Below are positions 23,505-29,013 of a stretch of 29,013 nucleotides of DNA, piece after piece. Source of the DNA: RGIG4608 sp964534905. Its GTDB lineage: Bacteria; Bacillota; Clostridia; Oscillospirales; CAG-272. Below the pieces are notes generated by a model. That model saw nothing but the letters and a program-made list of their open reading frames with translations. It was not told the DNA's origin and made no database searches. The stretch is from assembly GCA_964534905.1 (NCBI GenBank), contig CAZHPZ010000011.1, forward strand, positions 1-29,013. Direction: 5' to 3'. Made by a program: the position numbers and the translations under genes. Positions within the stretch are counted from its first letter, which is position 1. The number at the start of each line of letters is the position of its first letter.

Positions 23505-23564
23505 ATGTTCGCTCATATACTTAATCAGAAAAGTAATGCTTGGAGGTTGTATATGAGCGAACAT
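23505..23564 (+). promoter_or_regulatory. inverted repeat enclosing the spoIVA RBS and start codon
   Basis: A perfect 16-bp inverted repeat (23505-23520 with 23549-23564) and a 28-base loop. The right arm contains the spoIVA ATG (23553-23555) and the first codons; the loop contains the TGGAGG binding site (23541-23546). No T tract follows. If folded in mRNA entering from coaD, the start codon would be paired; a transcript starting inside the repeat would escape this. Confidence 0.6.
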
Positions 23565-25031
23565 TCTATTTACGGCGATATCTCACGCCGAACGGGTGGG
23601 GATATATATATCGGTGTAGTGGGACCGGTAAGAAGCGGGAAATCGACGTTTATCAAAAGGTTTATGGAATCAATGGTTCTGCCGAATATCAAGGACGGAT
23701 ATGCAAGGGAGCGTGCCCGTGACGAGCTTCCGCAGAGTGCCGGCGGAAAAACCGTTATGACTACGGAGCCGAAATTCATTCCCGATACGGCGGTCGCCAT
23801 TGAGATGAGTGAGGGCGAAACTATGCGCGTCAAAATGATAGACTGCGTGGGATATATCGTGCCGGAGGCACTCGGAACGGTTGAGGACGGTCAACCGAGA
23901 ATGGTAAGAACACCTTGGCAGAGCGAGCCTATGCCGTTTGTTACAGCGGCGGAGCTTGGTACCAAAAAGGTTATAAACGAGCATTCTACGATAGGAATGC
24001 TGATAAGCACGGACGGAACGATAGGAGAAATTTCAAGGGAAAGCTATATCGGGGCAGAGGAGAGAGTTGTAAAGGAGCTTAAAAGGATCGGTAAGCCCTT
24101 TGCCATTATACTGAATTCTGCGAATCCGTCAGATGAGAAGAGCATTGCTCTTGCGTATGAGCTTGAAGAAAAATACGACGTTCCCGTCGCTCTTGTTAAC
24201 TGCCTTGAGCTTGATGCGGAGGACATCAAGCACATACTTGAAATGGTGCTTTGTGAGTTTCCGGTGTCGGAAATAAGAGTATCCGTGCCCGAATGGATGG
24301 AAGCACTTGACGGCACGCATCCGGTAAAGGCGTCTGTTTGCGAATGCATTCGTAAATGTGCCCAGAGAGTGGAAAAAGTCGGAGACGTCAGAGCAGCATT
24401 TGAATCACTCGGAGAAAACGAATACATATCGAAGAATACCGTGGAATCGGTGGATTACGGAACGGGATGTGCCAAAATATCGATAGGATGCTCACGTGAG
24501 CTGTATTACAGAGTTATCGGAGATATGACGGGTTTTGAAATTACAGGCGAGGATCAGCTCGTTAATCTGCTGAGAGAATATGCCGCTAAAAAGAGTGAGT
24601 TTGAGAGAGTAGAGGAGGCACTGTCGGATGCCGAGGAGAAGGGATACGGAATAATTATGCCCGATATTTCTCAGCTTCGCCTTGAGGAGCCGGAGATCGT
24701 AAGGCAATCATCGGGGTACGGTGTGAAGCTTCGTGCAAGTGCGAGATCTATACATATGATACGGGCAAATATCGAAACCGAGATAAGCCCGATGGTCGGA
24801 AGTGAGGCGCAGAGCGAGGATCTCGTGAAATATATGCTTGAGGAGTTTGAAGAGGATCCGAGAGCAATATGGGAATCCAATATGTTCGGTAAGAGTCTTT
24901 ACGAGCTTATGAATGAGGGCTTGCATACAAAGCTTGAGCATATGCCGGAGGAGTCCCGTGCAAGGCTTTCGGAAACGCTTGAAAGAATAATTAACGAGGG
25001 CTCAAGCGGACTGATATGCATAATATTGTAA
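23553..25031 (+). CDS. spoIVA: stage IV sporulation protein A
   Basis: 492 residues, the exact usual length. SpoIVA is an ATPase that polymerises on the outer forespore membrane as the base layer of the spore coat. The Walker A motif GPVRSGKST has Lys at residue 30, the MTTEPKF segment near 69-75 contains the conserved paired threonines, and the middle and C-terminal domains end with the family tail (GSSGLICIIL). ATG 23553 follows TGGAGG at 23541-23546; a longer frame from 23505 would translate the left arm of the repeat. It is expected to be sigma-E controlled; no convincing sigma-E boxes could be fixed. It marks the organism as from a spore-forming lineage. Confidence 0.96.
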   Translation: MSEHSIYGDISRRTGGDIYIGVVGPVRSGKSTFIKRFMESMVLPNIKDGYARERARDELPQSAGGKTVMTTEPKFIPDTAVAIEMSEGETMRVKMIDCVGYIVPEALGTVEDGQPRMVRTPWQSEPMPFVTAAELGTKKVINEHSTIGMLISTDGTIGEISRESYIGAEERVVKELKRIGKPFAIILNSANPSDEKSIALAYELEEKYDVPVALVNCLELDAEDIKHILEMVLCEFPVSEIRVSVPEWMEALDGTHPVKASVCECIRKCAQRVEKVGDVRAAFESLGENEYISKNTVESVDYGTGCAKISIGCSRELYYRVIGDMTGFEITGEDQLVNLLREYAAKKSEFERVEEALSDAEEKGYGIIMPDISQLRLEEPEIVRQSSGYGVKLRASARSIHMIRANIETEISPMVGSEAQSEDLVKYMLEEFEEDPRAIWESNMFGKSLYELMNEGLHTKLEHMPEESRARLSETLERIINEGSSGLICIIL

Positions 25032-25037
25032 GTAAAA

Positions 25038-25067
25038 GGGTGAGCCGTAAGGCTCGCCCGAATTTTT
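25038..25067 (+). terminator. terminator of spoIVA
   Basis: Nine-bp stem with one wobble pair (25038-25046 with 25051-25059, loop GTAA) followed by TTTTT at 25063-25067. Confidence 0.85.
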
Positions 25068-25112
25068 AATTATTAATAAAATAAAAATTTATTTTAAAAT
25101 TGATAAAAGGTA

Positions 25113-25141
25113 TTGACAAGATAGAGTATTTGAGATAAAAT
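25113..25141 (+). promoter_or_regulatory. promoter of the FAD-dehydrogenase gene
   Basis: Consensus TTGACA (25113-25118), 17 bases, TAAAAT (25136-25141). A leader of about 95 bases follows before the start codon. Confidence 0.75.
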
Positions 25142-25169
25142 ATTATGGAATAAAATCTTGGATTGTGTG

Positions 25170-25213
25170 CGCTCTTGGCTTTGGATTTTAGACCGACCGA
25201 GAGCGGATTTTTT
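25170..25213 (+). terminator. terminator hairpin inside the 5' leader (possible attenuator)
   Basis: CGCTCTTGG (25170-25178) pairs with CCGAGAGCG (25197-25205) with one wobble, followed by TTTTTT at 25208-25213. It lies between the promoter and the start codon of the same gene, 18 bases before the binding site, so it would stop its own gene's transcript unless prevented. The ~25-base sequence before it is too short for a known riboswitch aptamer. Confidence 0.6.
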
Positions 25214-25243
25214 ATGTAAAATTTAAATTGCGGAGGTAGTTTG

Positions 25244-26614
25244 ATGAAATACGATGTTATAATAATAGGAGCGGGTCCCGGCGGTATTTTTACCGCATTC
25301 GAGCTTACAAAAAAGAGCACGGATATGAAGATTGCTGTTTTCGAGGCGGGAAATCCTCTCGGTAAGCGTCACTGTCCCATAGACGGAAAAAAGATAAAAA
25401 GCTGCATAGGATGTAAAAATTGCTCCATAATGAGCGGTTTCGGCGGTGCGGGTGCATTCTCCGACGGAAAGTATAATATTACGAATAACTTCGGAGGCAC
25501 GCTTCACGAATACATAGGCAAGGCTCGTGCACTTGAGCTTATGCATTATGTCGACGATATCAATATGGCATACGGCGGAGAGGGAACAAAGCTATACAGC
25601 ACAGCTAATTCCAAGTTTAAGAAGCTTTGCATACAAAACGATCTCAATCTTCTTGACGCGTCCGTTCGTCACCTCGGCACCGATATAAATTACGTCGTCC
25701 TTGAAAATCTCTATAATGAGCTTAAGGATAAGGTCGATTTCTATTTTAATACTCCCGTGGAGCATATAGAGATAGCTGACGGAGAGTACCGTCTTACTTG
25801 CAAAAACGGCGAATTTGAATGTAAATACTGTGTCGCGAGCGTCGGACGTATCGGAAGCAAGTGGATGGAGCGCGTTTGTCAGGAGCTTAACATTGAGAAA
25901 AAATCCAACAGAGTGGATCTCGGCGTCCGTGTGGAGCTTCCCGCAGTCGTTTTCTCGCATCTTACCGATGAGCTTTACGAAAGTAAGATAGTTTACAGAA
26001 CTCATAAATTTGAGGATAATGTCCGTACATTCTGTATGAACCCCAAGGGAATGGTTGTAAACGAAAATACAAACGGTATAGTTACCGTAAACGGTCATTC
26101 TTATGAGGATCCCGCATTGCAGACCGACAATACCAATTTCGCACTTCTCGTATCAAAGCATTTCTCCGAGCCGTTTGAGGATTCTAACGGATACGGTGAG
26201 AGTATAGCACGCCTTTCGAATATGCTCGGCGGCGGAGTTATCGTTCAGCGCTTCGGAGATTTGACGCGCGGAAGACGAAGCAATGCAAAGAGAATAGAGG
26301 AGAGTACTGTTGTTCCCACTCTTGCGGCAACGCCGGGCGACCTTTCGCTTGTGCTTCCCAAGAGAATACTTGACGGCATTATCGAAATGATATATGCGCT
26401 TGATAAAATTGCTCCCGGAACGGCAAATGACGATACATTGCTTTATGGAGTTGAGGTCAAATTCTATAATATGGAGGTTTCCGTTGATTCCAATCTCGAA
26501 ACCTGTCATAAGGGATTATATATCATCGGAGACGGAAGCGGTATAACTCACTCGCTTTCTCATGCTTCGGCGAGCGGTGTTCATGTTGCGAGAAATATTC
26601 TCGGAATTGAATAA
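25244..26614 (+). CDS. FAD-dependent dehydrogenase, COG2509 type
   Basis: 456 residues. The N-terminal dinucleotide-binding motif is IIGAGPGG (residues 7-14), with a second glycine-rich segment SGFGGAGAFSDGK that is typical of the uncharacterised COG2509 FAD-dependent dehydrogenases, and a C-terminal FAD-contact region GLYIIGDGSGITHSLSHASASG. A cysteine cluster CIGCKNC near 50-56 precedes the second motif and could bind a metal or be redox active. ATG 25244 is chosen over TTG 25241 because of the spacing to CGGAGG at 25231-25236. It is a single-gene unit with its own promoter, leader hairpin and terminator. The substrate is unknown. Confidence 0.85.
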   Translation: MKYDVIIIGAGPGGIFTAFELTKKSTDMKIAVFEAGNPLGKRHCPIDGKKIKSCIGCKNCSIMSGFGGAGAFSDGKYNITNNFGGTLHEYIGKARALELMHYVDDINMAYGGEGTKLYSTANSKFKKLCIQNDLNLLDASVRHLGTDINYVVLENLYNELKDKVDFYFNTPVEHIEIADGEYRLTCKNGEFECKYCVASVGRIGSKWMERVCQELNIEKKSNRVDLGVRVELPAVVFSHLTDELYESKIVYRTHKFEDNVRTFCMNPKGMVVNENTNGIVTVNGHSYEDPALQTDNTNFALLVSKHFSEPFEDSNGYGESIARLSNMLGGGVIVQRFGDLTRGRRSNAKRIEESTVVPTLAATPGDLSLVLPKRILDGIIEMIYALDKIAPGTANDDTLLYGVEVKFYNMEVSVDSNLETCHKGLYIIGDGSGITHSLSHASASGVHVARNILGIE

Positions 26615-26627
26615 TTCGAAAATGTAC

Positions 26628-26666
26628 AACTCTTTCCTTGCACTTTTGTGAGGAAAGAGTTTTTTT
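26628..26666 (+). terminator. terminator of the FAD-dehydrogenase gene
   Basis: Eleven-bp stem (26628-26638 with 26651-26661) with an inner CAC/GTG pairing in the loop, running into seven T's (26660-26666). The ~180 bases after it, to the promoter at 26848, hold no gene. Confidence 0.85.
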
Positions 26667-26847
26667 GTTCAAAAAATGTTTACAAATAGGGAAAAGTGTG
26701 CTACAATGAGAGTATCGAGCAAGTTGAATAAAAACATTGAGTGTCAGATGACCGCACTTTTGAAAATATTGTTTTCATTTTTGATTTGCAATTTACTTTG
26801 AGAGTTTATAGATTTGGAATAATTATCCAAAGAAATACGAATAGGTA

Positions 26848-26877
26848 TTGACTTTTTTAAAAAAAGTGTGATATTAT
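26848..26877 (+). promoter_or_regulatory. promoter of the structured RNA
   Basis: TTGACT (26848-26853), 18 bases, TATTAT (26872-26877); a second TATAAT overlaps at 26877-26882 but is spaced too far. The transcript should start around 26886. Confidence 0.6.
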
Positions 26878-26885
26878 ATAATCGC

Positions 26886-27056
26886 ACAGTAAGAAGGAAG
26901 TTATATATTTTAAGATTTACACAAACCCGACAGAATATTGCTATATTTTGCCGAGTGATCTATACTGTGAAGACTATATAGATAATTTTGGCAAATAATA
27001 ATATAACGCGTAGGATTGTGGGGCGTTGTGTATCCCTATGTTCCTACGCGCTTTTT
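26886..27056 (+). ncRNA. candidate structured RNA ending in an intrinsic terminator
   Basis: About 170 bases between the promoter at 26848 and a terminator made of a perfect 9-bp stem (27007-27015 with 27042-27050) followed by TTTTT at 27052-27056. Inside it lies a long two-part hairpin: TTTGCC with GGCAAA (26947-26952 with 26990-26995) enclosing ATCTATA with TATAGAT (26958-26964 with 26977-26983). A frame open from about 26887 to a stop at 26996-26998 looks protein-like but has no ATG, GTG or TTG start. Both a cis-acting attenuator for the genes at 27086/27157 and a separate small RNA are possible. Confidence 0.45.
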
Positions 27057-27085
27057 CTATTAAAAATGATTAGGAGGATAAACCA

Positions 27086-27160
27086 ATGGGCTACCATAAT
27101 TTATTATGTCATCGTGTTAGAGAAGAAAATGTTTTATCTGAAAGGAAGGTGAAAAAGTGA
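27086..27160 (+). CDS. 24-residue leader ORF overlapping the lipoprotein gene
   Basis: ATG 27086 follows a strong TAGGAGG (27071-27077). The short frame ends with TGA at 27158-27160, overlapping the GTG start of the next gene by three bases, so translation of one would deliver ribosomes to the other. The peptide is charged and resembles no known family; it may act only as a coupling device. Confidence 0.45.
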   Translation: MGYHNLLCHRVREENVLSERKVKK

Positions 27161-28446
27161 AAATAAAATTTATTAAAGTGGTAAGCTCTATTTTATCCTT
27201 AATTTTAACGGGAGTGCTACTTTCTTCTTGCGACACAAAAATTTGGAAACAATTTGGGGATTGGGTTAAAACCTCGGATGACGGCTTTATCTACTATTAC
27301 AACGATGGTAGTAAGGATGGTGCATATCTTCTCGATATTCCCGATGTTGAAGAATTGACTATTCCCGAATACATTGATGGAAAAAAAGTTGTCGAATTGG
27401 GGTATTGTGATATGGGAATTGGGTATATGAATGACTATTTTGTTGTTGGAACAAATACGAAAAGCTTGATAGTTCAACATCAATTCGAAATACGAAATAA
27501 CGCTCCAACTAAGTATTACGTGGATTTTCCCAATTTGACAAATCTAACTTTCATAGATTTCTTATACTGCAATCAATCATATTCAGAAAATGACTTGCTT
27601 GTTCCTCATTATATCGGCAAAAGAAGTTCAAATGTTCCAACGGTTGAATTGAGAAAATCCGACCGAGAGTATTCGTTGGAGAATTTCAAGGCAAAGGTTA
27701 TCATCATTCCAGACTATGTTGAAACTATTGAAGCAGGTGTGTTTGACGGTTTAACCGATGTCATCATAAAAACCTCATACGAAACCAAGCCCGAAGGATG
27801 GGAAGAGGGGTGGAATGGTAATTGCGAAGTTGTGTGGGGTGAGGAAATCACATATCTGTATTACTATGATTGGATAAAAACGACAGAGGATGGTTTTACC
27901 TATTATTACAACGATAGAACAAGTGAGGGTGTTTATCTTTTAGATATTCCGCAAAATGAAGAAGTCACCATTCCAGAATATATAAACGGCAAAAAGGTGA
28001 TAAAGATTGCCCATCGTTTTACAGATAACGAATATGGCGTGTATGGCAGAGAAATCAAGAAATTAACTATTCAACATCAGTTTGACATTTTGGAAGATAT
28101 AGTTTGTTTCCGCTATTTGACAAATTTGATATATGTTGATTTTTTGTATTGCAATTTATCAACAGAACAAAATGAGTTGGTTGTTCCGTATTACATAGGA
28201 ACAGAAGATTATTACCAATCAAAAACTCCAACTGTTGAATTGAGAAAATCTGACCGCGAGTATTCATTGGAGAATTTCAAGCCAACAGTCATCATCATTC
28301 CCGAATATGTAAAAGTGATAGAAAAGGGAGTGTTTGACGGATTAACAAACGTTACTATAAAGACCTCATACGAAAGTCAACCCGAAGGACGGGAGGATGG
28401 TTGGAACGGCTTTTGTGAGGTCGTATGGGGATTTGAAATAGAATAA
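27157..28446 (+). CDS. lipoprotein with two ~200-residue tandem repeats
   Basis: 429 residues starting with GTG 27157 behind GAAAGGAAGG. A lipoprotein signal peptide ends in the lipobox LLSSC, with the modified cysteine at residue 25. The mature protein is two homologous halves (about 35-228 and 238-425). Each starts DW.KT..DGF.YYYND, continues with a LLDIP ... TIPEYI.GKKV segment and a LTNL.{2-3}DFLYCN strand, and ends with VELRKSDREYSLENFK, IIIP.YV..IE.GVFDGLT and a W.NG.CEVVWG tail. The TIP-Y-GKKV and VVWG motifs resemble BspA-type leucine-rich surface proteins of gut Clostridia. Exact function unknown. Confidence 0.75.
   Translation: MKIKFIKVVSSILSLILTGVLLSSCDTKIWKQFGDWVKTSDDGFIYYYNDGSKDGAYLLDIPDVEELTIPEYIDGKKVVELGYCDMGIGYMNDYFVVGTNTKSLIVQHQFEIRNNAPTKYYVDFPNLTNLTFIDFLYCNQSYSENDLLVPHYIGKRSSNVPTVELRKSDREYSLENFKAKVIIIPDYVETIEAGVFDGLTDVIIKTSYETKPEGWEEGWNGNCEVVWGEEITYLYYYDWIKTTEDGFTYYYNDRTSEGVYLLDIPQNEEVTIPEYINGKKVIKIAHRFTDNEYGVYGREIKKLTIQHQFDILEDIVCFRYLTNLIYVDFLYCNLSTEQNELVVPYYIGTEDYYQSKTPTVELRKSDREYSLENFKPTVIIIPEYVKVIEKGVFDGLTNVTIKTSYESQPEGREDGWNGFCEVVWGFEIE
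27259..27840 (+). repeat. internal repeat 1 of the lipoprotein gene
   Basis: Coding repeat offset from the second copy by about 609 bases (203 codons), conserved at the DNA level in places such as the codons for RKSDREYSLENFK. It points to an in-frame tandem duplication. Confidence 0.8.
27868..28431 (+). repeat. internal repeat 2 of the lipoprotein gene
   Basis: Second copy of the 27259-27840 unit; it is slightly shorter in the segment before the LTIQHQF strand. Confidence 0.8.
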
Positions 28447-28452
28447 AGGAGA

Positions 28453-28480
28453 TTACAAATACGGTTTTTTATGGTATAAT
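28453..28480 (+). promoter_or_regulatory. putative promoter of the resolvase-like gene
   Basis: TTACAA (28453-28458), 16 bases, TATAAT (28475-28480). No terminator is seen after the lipoprotein gene, so read-through is also possible. Confidence 0.5.
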
Positions 28481-28490
28481 AATGAACTAA

Positions 28491-28550
28491 ATAACAGTTT
28501 AACTAACCGAACGGCACTGAAATCTGTTACTGTTATGATGAAAAATCATA
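28491..28550 (+). other. leader hairpins before the resolvase-like gene
   Basis: ATAACAGT (28491-28498) can pair with ACTGTTAT (28529-28536), or alternatively TATGAT (28534-28539) can pair with ATCATA (28545-28550). The two share bases and are mutually exclusive. The AAGGAGG binding site follows directly. Confidence 0.35.
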
Positions 28551-28562
28551 AGGAGGCAGTAT

Positions 28563-28969
28563 ATGAGCCAAAGAGCAGTATTATGGTGTCGGTCTGATGT
28601 GGGAAACAAAGAGGACTTGGCACTACAAAATCAAGTCCTCTCTTTTTATTGCAAAGAGCGAGGAATGAAATCAATTCGCACGATTCTTGAATATGAGGAA
28701 GCGGATATAATGAAACTTCGTAACTTTCGCCAAATGGCAAGATTGATGTGATTCTCGTTAAAAACTTTGAACTTTTCGGTTTTGCGCCTGATGTCGCAAC
28801 TGAGAAAATCAAGTGTTTGAACGAAAACGGAATAAAAGTTGTGTCGGTTGACGAGGGCGAAATTACACCCGATAACTTGCCTGAACTCTATCGCAAACAG
28901 TTCAAAGTAATCGTCTGTAACGGAAAAAACAGATTTTTTCAAAAAAATAAGAGAAAAAATAGGTCATAA
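28563..28969 (+). pseudogene. degenerate serine-recombinase-like gene, frameshifted
   Basis: ATG 28563 follows AAGGAGG. The first 62 codons resemble a resolvase N terminus (AVLWCRSDVG, then LALQNQVLSFYCKERG), but the usual RVS motif with the catalytic serine reads RSD. The frame stops at 28751. A second frame, shifted by one base, continues the domain with GKIDVILVKNFELFGF and IKCLNENGIKVVSVDEGEI, matching the LVKDLSRFGR and E-helix region, again without the catalytic arginine. It ends at 28969. No DNA-binding domain follows. It is either a decayed recombinase or a frameshifted member of a non-catalytic resolvase-fold family. Confidence 0.6.
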
Positions 28970-28972
28970 CTA

Positions 28973-29001
28973 TTGACAAAAAGTGTTGAAAAGAGTATAC
29001 T
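28973..29001 (+). promoter_or_regulatory. strong promoter pointing out of the window
   Basis: TTGACA (28973-28978), 17 bases, TATACT (28996-29001). It must drive something beyond the right edge. Confidence 0.75.
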
Positions 29002-29013
29002 AATAGTGAAATC

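Noticed and set aside
23489..23522. Possible sigma-E promoter (TAATAGC and CATATACT) before spoIVA
   Set aside because: The spacing of 11 bases is too short for the usual sigma-E boxes; not called.
26887..26998. Open, protein-like frame inside the structured RNA
   Set aside because: No ATG, GTG or TTG after the preceding stop, so no supported start; recorded only as a caution for the RNA call.
1..29013. CRISPR arrays, tRNA, rRNA genes, attachment sites
   Set aside because: No regularly spaced direct repeats, cloverleaf arms or rRNA segments were recognised on either strand by reading; a dedicated search was not possible.

Overview
The window looks like chromosome from an uncultured, spore-forming member of the Clostridia (Oscillospirales-like). 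This rests on spoIVA, a uvrC-rsmD-coaD-spoIVA run, a yajC-TIGR04086 pair, AGGAGG-type ribosome binding sites, moderate-to-low GC and consensus sigma-A promoters. No rRNA, tRNA, CRISPR array or intact transposase was seen. Family calls come from reading motifs in the translated sequence, not from database searches.

Layout. (1) 1-2660: an upstream terminator, then pgk-tpiA from one promoter, with a hairpin between the genes. (2) 2701-4311: a small accessory cassette bounded on both sides by long hairpin terminators. A WYL-type regulator and a 45-residue basic protein run rightward; a frameshifted basic small gene and an acidic 89-residue protein run leftward. The divergent intergenic region carries facing promoters and a perfect 15-bp palindrome over one -10 box. 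(3) 4560-8945: rbfA, a DHH phosphoesterase (NrnA type), metG and a TatD-family hydrolase, closed by a terminator. (4) 8956-14577, minus strand: four paralogous lipoproteins and a secreted zinc-metallopeptidase-like protein. Two stubs of a secreted protein's signal peptide lie among them, so the array has been rearranged by duplication and deletion. It is preceded by a promoter and a short terminator-capped RNA. (5) 14740-15592, minus strand: yajC and a TIGR04086 membrane protein. (6) 15749-20083: rimM-trmD, an O-antigen ligase/polymerase-like membrane protein started at TTG, and two DUF4330-like membrane-anchored proteins. (7) 20176-25067: HPr, uvrC, rsmD, coaD, spoIVA; the spoIVA start codon lies in a perfect 16-bp inverted repeat. 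(8) 25113-26666: a COG2509-type FAD-dependent dehydrogenase behind a leader with a terminator hairpin. (9) 26848-29013: accessory region with a structured terminator-capped RNA, a 24-codon leader ORF overlapping a lipoprotein built of two ~200-residue repeats, and a frameshifted resolvase-like gene lacking the catalytic serine.

The core genes cover glycolysis, ribosome maturation, tRNA charging and modification, DNA repair, CoA synthesis, secretion and sporulation. The least explained parts are the WYL cassette, the lipoprotein/metallopeptidase array, and three leaders built as promoter, structured RNA, terminator, then a closely spaced RBS.
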